The notes under the pieces are model-generated. The model was given only the letters and a program-made list of their open reading frames with translations, was not told the origin of the DNA and did not search any database. This document shows, piece after piece, positions 1-8,577 of a stretch of 64,000 nucleotides of DNA; the first letter of the stretch is position 1; each line of letters opens with the position of its first letter. The position numbers and the translations under genes are program-made. This DNA is from JAHDHW01 sp965220465 (GTDB lineage: Bacteria; Bacteroidota; Bacteroidia; Chitinophagales; Saprospiraceae), in assembly GCA_965220465.1 (NCBI GenBank), contig CBDCPZ010000025.1, forward strand, positions 1,232,870-1,296,869, given 5' to 3'.

Positions 1-1
1 A

Positions 2-682
2 TTATAGTGCATCGATGTTCTTTTGAGAAAACAAATGCCTTTTACCTAAATCAAAAGCAAGCAAATAACCCAATTCTTTTACATTATACACACATCCGCC
101 ATCGATAATCATCGTTGATTTTTCTTCTATTCTGCTTAGATTTTCATGGATAGTTGAAGTTTTGGTTGGCACGTGGCCATGCACAATAATTCTCTTTCCC
201 AACCAATCTTTTTTTATTTGATCGTACCAATTGCGAATCCAAATCATTGATTGAGCTCCATCCAACGGGTTAGGAAGATTAAAGTTAAGGCCCGCATGTA
301 CCAAAATATAATCATCTACTTCAGTAAAATAGGGCAATGCATCAAACCACTTTAAATATTCGATAGGGATTTCCTCCAACAATTTGGTTCCAAAACTATT
401 CATCGTTTCCATTCCACCGTGGCTTTGCCATAATTGCAAATCAAAAGGATCATTGAAACTGTCGAGAAGCATTTGTTCGTGATTGCCGCGAAGGCAATGA
501 ACAAAATGCCCTTTATATTGCAAATGCCAAATATAATCGATCACTCCTTTGCTATCCGGTCCACGGTCAATAAAATCACCCAAAAGGTACAATTCATCCT
601 TTTCCGAATAAGCGATTTTGTGCAAAAGTGCTTTAAACGATTTCAGGCAGCCGTGTATATCTGAAATGGCAATTTTCCTCAT
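2..682 (-). CDS. Metallophosphoesterase (PrpE/ApaH-like serine/threonine phosphatase)
   Basis: A complete 226-aa protein whose stop codon falls on bases 2-4 of the window. It shows the calcineurin-like phosphoesterase metal motifs in order: SDIHGC near the N-terminus, GDFIDRGPDS around residue 36, RGNHEQ around residue 66, and a C-terminal HGHVPT. These bind a two-metal centre that hydrolyses phosphate esters. Length and motif order fit the bacterial protein-phosphatase/diadenosine-tetraphosphatase group, and the true substrate cannot be read from sequence. There is no signal peptide, so it is cytoplasmic. A good Bacteroidota-type promoter lies upstream on the same strand at 739-768. The downstream neighbour is outside the window. 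Confidence 0.9.
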   Translation of the reverse strand: MRKIAISDIHGCLKSFKALLHKIAYSEKDELYLLGDFIDRGPDSKGVIDYIWHLQYKGHFVHCLRGNHEQMLLDSFNDPFDLQLWQSHGGMETMNSFGTKLLEEIPIEYLKWFDALPYFTEVDDYILVHAGLNFNLPNPLDGAQSMIWIRNWYDQIKKDWLGKRIIVHGHVPTKTSTIHENLSRIEEKSTMIIDGGCVYNVKELGYLLAFDLGKRHLFSQKNIDAL

Positions 683-989
683 TTTAAAGCTTCAATTGGT
701 TTTTCATAATATTCTTTTATTGGTCTCACATATTTCTACAAATTTAGCCCGCTTTGATTATTAGGCAACTTTTTAAAGCTTTCTTTTCAAAATTCCAGAA
801 CCAATGATTTGTTTGTTCAAACAATTGAGGAAGCAATTTATTTAAAAAAAAGGAACTTAAAATAATGGCTTGGCCGTTTTCGCTGAGCAAGCATAAAAAA
901 TTATTGCTAATTTAGCCCAATAAATAAGTGACGGAAAGAAATGATTGATAAGCTATTTCATAAATTAAAACCTATTTCAACAAGATCTA
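683..989. other. Divergent intergenic region
   Basis: AT-rich spacer of about 300 bases between the leftward phosphoesterase and the rightward NagB fusion. It holds the leftward promoter at 739-768. For the rightward gene only a weak -7-like TAATTTAG at 908-915 is seen, with no matching -33 box. No coding or RNA signal was recognised. Confidence 0.5.
739..768 (-). promoter_or_regulatory. Bacteroidota-type promoter for the metallophosphoesterase
   Basis: On the minus strand, TTG (768-766) is followed by 19 bases and then TAAATTTG (746-739). This matches the -33 TTG / -7 TAnnTTTG consensus known for the primary sigma factor of Bacteroidota. The start codon at 682 lies about 57 bases downstream. 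Confidence 0.55.
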
Positions 990-2960
990 ATGGCAAATCA
1001 ACCGACGGTTAATCAGTCTCTAAACGCTTCAAATCCTCTTTTAAAGTATCAACTTAAATCTTTTGAAAAGCTGCCTGTAAAAATTTGGAAGGAATCCAAA
1101 GATGCTTCCGTTCACATCGCCCGATCCATTGCCCTGGCGATTCGCCAAAAGCAACAAGACGGAGAAAGCATTGTGCTGGGGCTGGCAACAGGATCATCGC
1201 CAATTAAAATTTATGAAGAGCTGGTGAGACTGCACAATGAAGAAAGTTTAAGTTTTCACAATGTCATTACATTCAATCTAGACGAATATTACCCGATGTC
1301 TCCTGAAGCACAGCAAAGTTATGTTCAATTTATGAAGGAACATTTGTTTGACCATGTGGACATCAAACCGGAAAATATAAATATCCCCGATGGCACGCTT
1401 TCAATGGATGAAGTCAGAAAATTCTGCGAAAATTACGAAAAGAAAATTGATGCTTACGGAGGAATCGATATTCAAATTTTAGGACTTGGCCGCACCGGTC
1501 ACATTGGATTTAATGAACCAGGCTCCTGGGAAAATTCACCCACCCGGCTTGTAAAACTGGACGGAATCACACGCCGGGATGCCATAAAAGATTTTGATAA
1601 AGAGGAAGATGTACCTTACCGTGCAATCACAATGGGTATCGCAAGCATCATGAAAGCGCGAACCATTTATTTGGTCATTTGGGGACAACACAAAGCCTTA
1701 ATAACCAAAGAAGCGATCGAAGGCACGGTCACGCCTTCCATTCCTGCGACTTTTTTACAAAAACATCCGAATGTAAAAGTATACCTCGACAAAGGCGCTG
1801 CTGAAGAATTGACCAGCATCAAATCTCCCTGGTTAATCGGAATGTGCAACTGGACCGATGACCTGGTTTGCAAAGCCGTCATTTGGTTATCCCAAAAAAT
1901 CAACAAACCTATTTTAAAACTGACAGAAGAAGATTACAACGAAAATGGCCTGAGCGATTTGGTTTTTAATTATGCTTCCGTTTACAGCATAAATATCAAA
2001 ATTTTTAACCGACTTCAGCAAACGATTACCGGATGGCCCGGAGGAAAGCCGAACGCGGATGATTCGAATCGCCCCGAAAGAGCAAATCCTTCAAAGAAAA
2101 GAGTAATCATTTTCAGCCCTCATCCGGATGATGATGTGATTTCAATGGGTGGAACTTTTCTTCGTTTGGTGGAGCAAGGCCATGAAGTACATGTTGCTTA
2201 TCAGACTTCGGGGAATATTGCCGTTCACGATCACGATGCGCTAAGGTTTGTTGAATTTTTTGATGAGTTGGGAAACAAAGAAGGTTTCCATAATGATGAA
2301 ATGTCAAAATTGATAAAAAAGGCCACTAAGTTTTTAAAAAACAAACAAGCCAATCAATTGGACATTATCGAAGTCAGGAATATCAAGGGATTGATCCGCA
2401 GAGGGGAAGCCAGATCAGGAGCCAGATTCTGTGGACTTCTGGACAAAAACATTCACTTTCTCGACATGCCATTTTATGAGACTGGGCGTACCCGAAAAAA
2501 TAAACTCGGCGAAGCTGACATCAATATTATCACCAAAATTATTGAAGATATCCAACCGCATCAGGTTTATGCCGCCGGCGACCTTGCTGATCCGCATGGC
2601 ACACATCGGGTCTGTCTGGATGCCATTATTGAAGCATTTGATCGTTTGAAAAGTAAAAAATGGATGAAGGATTGCTGGCTTTGGCTTTACCGCGGAGCAT
2701 GGCACGAATGGAGTATCCACGAAATCGAAATGGCAGTTCCACTAAGTCCTGACGAGTTGGAGAAAAAACGGAAATCCATTTACATGCACCAATCTCAAAA
2801 AGACCGGCCTCCGTTTCCTGGAAGCGATTTCCGGGAATTCTGGCAAAGAGCAGAAGAACGAAACAAAGCTACTGCCAACACTTACCGCGAATTAGGCTTT
2901 GCCGAATACGAAGCCATGGAAGCTTTTGTCCGATGGAAGTTTGATTGGAGTCAGAAATAG
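990..2960 (+). CDS. nagB: NagB-like glucosamine-6-phosphate deaminase fused to PIG-L/LmbE deacetylase
   Basis: 656 aa with two enzymes in one chain. Residues about 20-290 are a NagB/6-phosphogluconolactonase fold: LGLATGSSPIKIYEEL (sugar-phosphate loop), NLDEYY, and GLGRTGHIGFNEPGS, the equivalent of the NagB active-site loop. From about residue 368 a PIG-L domain starts with the metal motif PHPDDD and continues to DPHGTHR near residue 534. In characterised relatives NagB converts glucosamine-6-P to fructose-6-P and ammonia, while PIG-L enzymes are Zn-dependent N-acetylglucosamine deacetylases. The fusion suggests coupled deacetylation and deamination of amino sugars, but the loop reads GRTGH where classical NagB has a Gly-x-Asp-Gly-His pattern, so catalysis of the first half is less certain. 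This architecture is common in Bacteroidota. It appears monocistronic. Confidence 0.88.
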   Translation: MANQPTVNQSLNASNPLLKYQLKSFEKLPVKIWKESKDASVHIARSIALAIRQKQQDGESIVLGLATGSSPIKIYEELVRLHNEESLSFHNVITFNLDEYYPMSPEAQQSYVQFMKEHLFDHVDIKPENINIPDGTLSMDEVRKFCENYEKKIDAYGGIDIQILGLGRTGHIGFNEPGSWENSPTRLVKLDGITRRDAIKDFDKEEDVPYRAITMGIASIMKARTIYLVIWGQHKALITKEAIEGTVTPSIPATFLQKHPNVKVYLDKGAAEELTSIKSPWLIGMCNWTDDLVCKAVIWLSQKINKPILKLTEEDYNENGLSDLVFNYASVYSINIKIFNRLQQTITGWPGGKPNADDSNRPERANPSKKRVIIFSPHPDDDVISMGGTFLRLVEQGHEVHVAYQTSGNIAVHDHDALRFVEFFDELGNKEGFHNDEMSKLIKKATKFLKNKQANQLDIIEVRNIKGLIRRGEARSGARFCGLLDKNIHFLDMPFYETGRTRKNKLGEADINIITKIIEDIQPHQVYAAGDLADPHGTHRVCLDAIIEAFDRLKSKKWMKDCWLWLYRGAWHEWSIHEIEMAVPLSPDELEKKRKSIYMHQSQKDRPPFPGSDFREFWQRAEERNKATANTYRELGFAEYEAMEAFVRWKFDWSQK

Positions 2961-3085
2961 TTGAACAACTTAATAAAATTTTATTGAATATAGATCTTCA
3001 GCAAAAATGTGATGGCTAGTTTCTTTCCAACCAGACCTTAAATGCAACATTATCAGGGGATAGATAAAATATCACAGCAAAAGCG

Positions 3086-3093
3086 TACCTTTG
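3086..3093 (+). promoter_or_regulatory. Candidate -7 element of the DEAD-box helicase gene
   Basis: TACCTTTG matches the Bacteroidota -7 consensus TAnnTTTG and lies about 58 bases before the helicase start codon. No TTG is present at the expected -33 position, so the call is tentative. Confidence 0.35.
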
Positions 3094-3151
3094 TGGGCTT
3101 AAATAAAATCGTGGGTTATGCTTTTAGAAAAAACCCACACAATTAAAATAA

Positions 3152-4810
3152 ATGAAAGATTTCGAAAAGTTGGGATTATCCCAGCCATTAGTGGAAAACA
3201 TTGAAACATTAGGCTTCATTACACCCACTGAAATTCAAGCCCAGGCCATACCTAAATTATTAGAAGATAATAGAGATTTTGTTGGTTTAGCACAAACAGG
3301 AACAGGAAAAACTGCGGCTTTCGGTTTACCCCTTTTAGATTTGGTAGACACCTCTATATTTAAAACACAAGCCTTGATACTTGCTCCGACCAGAGAGCTT
3401 TGTTTGCAAATATCCAAAGAGTTGATACAATTCGGCAGCCATACTCAAAAGCTTAAAATTAAATCTGTTTATGGTGGAACTGATATCGTTCGGCAAATGC
3501 GCGAAATAAAAAGAGGAGCGCATATCATCGTTGCCACTCCGGGCCGATTGAGAGATTTGCTCCGCAGAAGAGCCGTTGATATTTCTGAAATCGGCTACGT
3601 CATTTTAGATGAAGCAGATGAGATGCTCAACATGGGTTTTAAAGAAGAAATTGATGATATTCTTAAAAATACTCCTGAAGAAAAACTGACCTGGTTGTTT
3701 TCAGCAACGATGCCTGATGATGTTCGCCGTATTGCCAAAACGTATATGAGCGAACCGCTTGAATTAAGTGTTGGTGAAAAAAATATTGGCAACGAAGATA
3801 TTGAGCACAAATACGTTATCGTGCGTGGTTCTGAAAAGTACGAAGCTTTGAAACGGTTTTTAGATTATAAAGCTTCCATGTTTGGGTTGATTTTTACCCG
3901 AACACGAAGAGATGCAACGAAACTGGCAGAGTCACTTTCGGGGGATGGTTACAATGCCGATGCTATTCATGGCGATCTCAATCAAAGCCAAAGAGATCGT
4001 GTGATGGCTAGTTTTCGAACCGGCCGGATCAAAATTTTGGTAGCAACGGATGTAGCTGCCCGGGGAATTGATGTACAAGACATCACCCATGTTTTTCACT
4101 ATAACATTCCAGAAGACCTTTCTTTTTATACCCATCGAAGCGGGCGAACCGCCAGAGCAGGAAAAAAAGGAATTTCTTTGGTTTTGGCGCATCCAAAAGA
4201 TATGGGGCTGCTGCGTTTGTTGGAACGAAAAATCAAAGTCCGTTTTTCGGTAGCACACATTCCGACTGGTCGCGAAATTTGCCAGCAAAGGCTTTTAGGG
4301 CAAATCAAAAAAATAAAAGACGTATCGACGAGCGAGGAAATCCAGGAGTTTTTGCCTTCGATTTATGAAGAATTTGATGGCCTTTCTAAAGAGGAAATAA
4401 TTGAAAAAGTAGCAACACTTTCTTTCAGTCGTTTTTTAAAAAAATACCGTTACGCAGAAGATTTGAACCCTTCTGAAAAAGGCAGACGAAAACCTGGTTC
4501 AGGCGCTGGCGTTGGTGTGCAGCGACTTTTTATCAATATCGGAACCATGGATGTTCACGGAAAAGTAGGTTTTTTGACGCTTTTAAGCGAGCACGCTCAA
4601 ATTCCCAGAAAATCCATCGGCAGGGTTGATATGCAAAAGAGTTTTTCCTTTTTTGAAGTAGAAAACGAAATGGCACCAAGAGTGCTGACAGCCTTCCAGG
4701 ATAGTGAATATCAGGGCCGCCCGATTCGTGTCAATGATGAAAAACAAGGCGCCAAAAAAAGAGATTTTAAAAAGTTTAAGAAAAAAAAGAAATTTAAGAG
4801 AAGAGGGTGA
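3152..4810 (+). CDS. DEAD-box RNA helicase with DbpA-type RNA-binding domain
   Basis: 552 aa with the full helicase motif set: Q motif (ITPTEIQAQAIP), Walker A AQTGTGKT near residue 46, PTREL, TPGRL, DEAD near residue 152, SAT, then in the second RecA domain FTRTRRDA, VATDVAARGIDV and HRSGRTAR. Residues about 455-530 (RLFINIGTMDVHGKVGFLTL and on) match the DbpA/CsdA C-terminal RNA-binding fold. The last 20 residues are a Lys/Arg-rich tail (KKFKKKKKFKRRG) suited to RNA binding. The likely role is ATP-dependent RNA remodelling in ribosome assembly or cold adaptation. It is followed directly by a strong terminator, so it is probably a single-gene unit. Confidence 0.95.
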   Translation: MKDFEKLGLSQPLVENIETLGFITPTEIQAQAIPKLLEDNRDFVGLAQTGTGKTAAFGLPLLDLVDTSIFKTQALILAPTRELCLQISKELIQFGSHTQKLKIKSVYGGTDIVRQMREIKRGAHIIVATPGRLRDLLRRRAVDISEIGYVILDEADEMLNMGFKEEIDDILKNTPEEKLTWLFSATMPDDVRRIAKTYMSEPLELSVGEKNIGNEDIEHKYVIVRGSEKYEALKRFLDYKASMFGLIFTRTRRDATKLAESLSGDGYNADAIHGDLNQSQRDRVMASFRTGRIKILVATDVAARGIDVQDITHVFHYNIPEDLSFYTHRSGRTARAGKKGISLVLAHPKDMGLLRLLERKIKVRFSVAHIPTGREICQQRLLGQIKKIKDVSTSEEIQEFLPSIYEEFDGLSKEEIIEKVATLSFSRFLKKYRYAEDLNPSEKGRRKPGSGAGVGVQRLFINIGTMDVHGKVGFLTLLSEHAQIPRKSIGRVDMQKSFSFFEVENEMAPRVLTAFQDSEYQGRPIRVNDEKQGAKKRDFKKFKKKKKFKRRG

Positions 4811-4828
4811 TCGACACCAAACATTTTT

Positions 4829-4874
4829 AAAATAAATCCCGAATTTTCAATATTGAAAATTCGGGATTTATTTT
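4829..4874 (+). terminator. Perfect inverted repeat terminator after the helicase
   Basis: A 23-base arm (4829-4851) is followed at once by its exact reverse complement (4852-4874). The arms contain AAATCCCGAATTTTCAAT and end in a T-rich stretch. It begins 19 bases after the helicase stop and could act in both directions. Confidence 0.8.
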
Positions 4875-5013
4875 AGGATTCCAATCTTCGACACAACTAA
4901 AAAACCTTAGTTAAGAACTAACGTGCCCTGTTCGTTGTTTCTTTAATAACAAAGCAGAAAATGAACCCATTTCATTAGCTTATTTCCAAAAAATACTATC
5001 AAACCTTGATACC

Positions 5014-7413
5014 ATGCCTTACGTCAGAAAATTTGCAAGCCACGGTTTTTTTGAACAAAATGAACTCCCTTTTACTGTAAAATTCAACTTCACCAAAATG
5101 TTTGAACATTGGGAGTCGCTTGCTGAAAGTGATATCGAAGAAGTATCTGCTTATGCAAAAAAAACCCTAAAAAAGCTGAATAAAGTTAAAGTGCTAAAAA
5201 CGTCTTTCGAAGATGAGGCTATAGTTGAAAAACATGGAAAAGAGATTCGCTTGCTTTTATCTCCTGTTTTTCCTGAGTTGATTACAAATAATGAGATAAA
5301 GGCAGCCTGCATGCCTTTTAAACCTACCCTTTTCAACTTCACTAAGCGTTTTGAAAATATTTATAATGATGCTGGGAAAGAGCAAAATTTTAATATGAGA
5401 GTCATGGATCACAACATGATGTACATCAATGCTTGTGTTTTTATTCTCAACTTTCAGTATCAAGCTAATATTAATTACAATGAGTCCCTTTATATAGATC
5501 TTAAGGACCGGAAAAACGGCTTGATGAAGCATTACAGAGTCCTGATCAATGGAGATTTTTCCTCTTTTAAAGTCAACAAAAATTTCAAACCTCTCTCGGA
5601 GAAAGAAATTCAACAATTAAAAGATAACTTTGATAATATTGAGCTTTGGAAAGAAAAGATTCCGCCGCGTAGTTTTGAATTTGAAGGCTTTGCACTCATG
5701 AGTTTAGTTGATGTCACCAAAGAAGAAGCGATATCTGCCTTAAAATATGATTTGCTTAAAAAAGATGCGCTACACTCTCCTGAAATTGTTGAACGCATTC
5801 GTTACCAACTATCTTGTATATTGGGAAATCCGAATATAAAACTTGGGTTCACTGCTTTTGACAAAGACAAAAACCGGCTAAAATCTTTAGCTTATGGTTT
5901 TTGGAACAGCATTATATTGGCAGGCCAGGATTCTTGCAACGCTGACAAAGCCTTTTGCCGTTATTCATATCCTCATATTTTTAAAGAAAAACACACATTA
6001 GCTGCGTCACATTATCAACTAAGCGAAGAAATGATCGGCAATCCTCTTGTGGAAAAATTGCTAAAGATAAATTTGAAAAGTTATATCGCCATTCCTTTGA
6101 TGATTGATGATGAAATTATTGGCCTTTTGGAATTAGGATCTGAAAATTCCAAAGAACTGGACTCCGTTGTCGCTAAGCGACTTGAAGAAATTGCTCCGCT
6201 TTTTGCCACTTCACTTGAACGATCCATTGATGAAATGGAAACTCAATTAGAGGCAATTATTCAGGAAAAATGTACAGCAATTCATCCAAGCGTTACCTGG
6301 AGATTTTTGGAGGCAGCTGAAACATTGCTAAATCAACGTCGAATCGACGGGAGCAATGAAATGGAAGATATTTCATTCCCCGATGTTTATCCATTATATG
6401 GTCAGTCAGATATCAAAGGATCATCAACAGCCAGAAATTCTGCTATTCAAGCCGATATGATTCAGCAACTTAATTTAGCGAAAAACATCTTCGATTTGGC
6501 TATCGAAAATAATCCACTTCCTATCTATAAAGATTTCAATTATCGCATTAAAAAACATATCAAAATTCTGAAAAAAGGATTGGGAGCAGGTGACGAAATC
6601 AGCATTTTGGATTTTTTGAAAAGGGAAATCTATCCGGTTTTCAGTCACCTTAACAAGCTAAACGGCGATTTCAAAAAATCTGTTGAAAATTATATGAACA
6701 GCCTTGATGAAGATCTTGGTGTCATTTACGACAAACGTAAAGATTACGAACAAAGCGTTTCGGCTATCAATAATAAAATCGCTGATTACTTAGACAAAGC
6801 GCAGGAAGACGCTCAATCGATGTTCCCTCACTATTTTGAAAAATACAAAACGGATGGTGTGGAGCACAATATTTACATCGGACAATCAATGGTAAATAAC
6901 AAAGAATTTGATCCTATTTATCTGGCGAATTTGAAATTGTGGCAACTTATGATGATCTGTGAAGTTGAAAATGCACTTTCGAGACAAAAGCCTAACCTAA
7001 AAGTTCCTTTGGATGTTTGTTCATTGATTTTAATCCACAGCAATGCGATTACAATTAAATTTCGGCAGGAAGACAAACATTTTGATGTAGATGGCGCTTA
7101 CAATGTTCGCTATGAAATCATTAAAAAGAGAATTGATAAAGCCTACGTAAACGGAAACACGGAGCGCCTGACACAGCCTGGAAAAATTGCTATCGTTTAT
7201 TCGCAGGAAAAAGAGGCCAGGGAATACATGAATTATCTCGAATACTTGCAATCGATAAACTATATCGGGCCAAATATCGAATGGCTGGATTTGCAGGATT
7301 TGCAAGGAGTCACAGGGCTCAAAGCATTGCGAGTTAAAGTCGTTTTTCACAAAACCGGAGCATTGAAAAAAGAAAGCAAAAAGGCTTTGGTGGCCAGCAA
7401 CGGAAACTCATAA
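5014..7413 (+). CDS. GAF-domain protein of unknown function
   Basis: 799 aa with no signal peptide or clear membrane segment. Residues about 255-400 look like a GAF domain: a helix-rich entry, LGFTAFDKDKNRLKSLAYG, then SYIAIPLMIDDEIIGLLELG and a closing helix, as in cyclic-nucleotide or small-molecule sensing modules. The rest is mostly helical and was not recognised. No histidine kinase, cyclase, phosphodiesterase or HTH output motif was seen, so it is either an orphan sensor or a structural protein. It stands alone. Its stop overlaps by 6 bases with the convergent YjbR-like gene. Confidence 0.72.
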   Translation: MPYVRKFASHGFFEQNELPFTVKFNFTKMFEHWESLAESDIEEVSAYAKKTLKKLNKVKVLKTSFEDEAIVEKHGKEIRLLLSPVFPELITNNEIKAACMPFKPTLFNFTKRFENIYNDAGKEQNFNMRVMDHNMMYINACVFILNFQYQANINYNESLYIDLKDRKNGLMKHYRVLINGDFSSFKVNKNFKPLSEKEIQQLKDNFDNIELWKEKIPPRSFEFEGFALMSLVDVTKEEAISALKYDLLKKDALHSPEIVERIRYQLSCILGNPNIKLGFTAFDKDKNRLKSLAYGFWNSIILAGQDSCNADKAFCRYSYPHIFKEKHTLAASHYQLSEEMIGNPLVEKLLKINLKSYIAIPLMIDDEIIGLLELGSENSKELDSVVAKRLEEIAPLFATSLERSIDEMETQLEAIIQEKCTAIHPSVTWRFLEAAETLLNQRRIDGSNEMEDISFPDVYPLYGQSDIKGSSTARNSAIQADMIQQLNLAKNIFDLAIENNPLPIYKDFNYRIKKHIKILKKGLGAGDEISILDFLKREIYPVFSHLNKLNGDFKKSVENYMNSLDEDLGVIYDKRKDYEQSVSAINNKIADYLDKAQEDAQSMFPHYFEKYKTDGVEHNIYIGQSMVNNKEFDPIYLANLKLWQLMMICEVENALSRQKPNLKVPLDVCSLILIHSNAITIKFRQEDKHFDVDGAYNVRYEIIKKRIDKAYVNGNTERLTQPGKIAIVYSQEKEAREYMNYLEYLQSINYIGPNIEWLDLQDLQGVTGLKALRVKVVFHKTGALKKESKKALVASNGNS

Positions 7414-7791
7414 AGATTCTAACGCTGTCTTTGCTTTTTTGGTTAAACCCGTGCAAACTTCATCGTAAGAATGGTCGATCAACTGTTTAATAAATTCATC
7501 AGTCAGGCTGCCATCGATCCAAACGGAGTTCCAATTATCTTTGTTTTGGTGCCAGCCGGGGCGAATGGCTTCATGCTTTTCGCGTAAGTCCAAAGCATAT
7601 TCCCGTTCACATTTTAGATTGATAAATGGAAAAGGCGGCATGAGTTGGCCATCCATTTTAAATTCCTGAACAAAAGCCAGGGCAAACATTTTTCCCATCA
7701 CTTTCATCCATACGGCTTCGCCCTTGAAAGGGTAAGTTTCTTCGACACCTTTTTTTGAAAGACAGTAGGATTTGAAATCTTCGAGAGTCAT
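7408..7791 (-). CDS. MmcQ/YjbR family protein
   Basis: 127 aa matching the MmcQ/YjbR family in length and pattern: an N-terminal LEDFKSYCLSKKGVEETYPF, a central FINLKCEREYALDLREKH, and PGWHQNKDNWNSVWIDG. These proteins adopt a CyaY-like double-wing fold. Some are annotated as DNA-binding, but no biochemical role is firmly known. It is convergent with the GAF gene, with stops TGA and TAA side by side. Its upstream region contains degenerate GTTA-starting heptamers at 7804-7840 and then the perfect GTTCGTG array. Confidence 0.88.
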   Translation of the reverse strand: MTLEDFKSYCLSKKGVEETYPFKGEAVWMKVMGKMFALAFVQEFKMDGQLMPPFPFINLKCEREYALDLREKHEAIRPGWHQNKDNWNSVWIDGSLTDEFIKQLIDHSYDEVCTGLTKKAKTALESL

Positions 7792-7803
7792 GGTTTTTAA
7801 GAG

Positions 7804-7840
7804 GTTAGAGGTTATGTGGTTATGAGTTATGTGGTTAAAA
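7804..7840. repeat. Degenerate 7/8-mer units beside the GTTCGTG array
   Basis: Five consecutive units each start with GTTA: GTTAGAG, GTTATGTG, GTTATGA, GTTATGTG and GTTAAAA. They lie 13 bases before the start codon of the leftward YjbR-like gene and resemble decayed members of the neighbouring heptamer array. Confidence 0.55.
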
Positions 7841-7853
7841 GCTATTTTCCCTT

Positions 7854-7968
7854 GTTCGTGGTTCGTGGTTCGTGGTTCGTGGTTCGTGGTTCGTGGTTCG
7901 TGGTTCGTGGTTCGTGGTTCGTGGTTCGTGGTTCGTGGTTCGTGGTTCGTGGTTCGTGGTTCGTGGTT
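7854..7968. repeat. Perfect heptanucleotide tandem repeat (GTTCGTG)n
   Basis: 115 bases made of 16.4 uninterrupted copies of GTTCGTG with no mismatch. The array lies between divergent genes (YjbR-like leftward, methyltransferase rightward), 85 bases before the latter's start. Perfect short repeats of this kind change length by slipped-strand replication. The unit is not a multiple of three, so all frames stay open through the array and give false repetitive peptides. Confidence 0.95.
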
Positions 7969-8052
7969 ATTTGGATTTTATACAAAAGAAAAATAATCTT
8001 AAATTTAAGGGACTAGTGGTTTAAAAAACAAGTATTTGCATAAAATTTTAAA

Positions 8053-8574
8053 ATGGCCAGATCCTCCCCTACTCTTTTTCAGGTTTTCAAATCCATTGCA
8101 ATTCTTCCTTTTAATGTGCTGATTGTCATTCCTTCGCTCATTTATTATTTTACGACCGGGGACCAATTTTCTTTTTTGGCCAGTCAGCCCAACTGGATCA
8201 TTTTTCCAATCGCAATCCTTGCTTTGTTGACTGGTCTGTCCCTGATGGTTCAAACCATTTCACTTTTTTATAAAAGGGGAAAAGGAACACTAGCACCCTG
8301 GACGCCTACTCAAAGGCTAGTCGTCGAAGGGCCTTATCGGTTTGTGCGAAATCCTATGATCTCAGGAGTTTTGTGTATTTTGATAGCAGAAAGTTTGTTT
8401 TTAAAATCTGCTTTTATTTTTGGTTGGGCGCTTTTCTTTTTCACAATAAACTACATCTATTTCATTGCAAAAGAAGAACCCGATTTGGTTAAGCGATTTG
8501 GAGCAGATTATGAGGAATATCGAAAAAATGTGCCTCGATGGATTCCTCGAAGCACTCCATGGAATAAAATCTAA
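8053..8574 (+). CDS. Isoprenylcysteine/phospholipid methyltransferase family membrane protein
   Basis: 173 aa with about four hydrophobic segments. The C-terminal half carries the ICMT/PEMT signature: VVEGPYRFVRNPMISG around residue 90, a hydrophobic hairpin, then KEEPDLVKRFGADYEEYRKNVPRWIP. These integral membrane enzymes use S-adenosylmethionine to methylate lipids, thiols or carboxyl groups, and the substrate here is unknown. The next gene starts 3 bases after its stop, so it is probably cotranscribed with the AraC regulator. The perfect heptamer array sits in its upstream region. Confidence 0.85.
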   Translation: MARSSPTLFQVFKSIAILPFNVLIVIPSLIYYFTTGDQFSFLASQPNWIIFPIAILALLTGLSLMVQTISLFYKRGKGTLAPWTPTQRLVVEGPYRFVRNPMISGVLCILIAESLFLKSAFIFGWALFFFTINYIYFIAKEEPDLVKRFGADYEEYRKNVPRWIPRSTPWNKI

Positions 8575-8577
8575 AAA

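Noticed and set aside
7408..7413. Overlap of two genes as a possible error
   Set aside because: The two stop codons are simply adjacent in a convergent pair, which is normal, and both proteins are of full length.
7804..7968. CRISPR array
   Set aside because: Repeats are 7 bp with no spacers and no cas genes are nearby.
7816..8016. 66-aa ORF with repeated VRGSWFV peptide
   Set aside because: It is only the translation of the 7-bp tandem array, which is open in all frames because the unit is not a multiple of three. There is no conserved start context.
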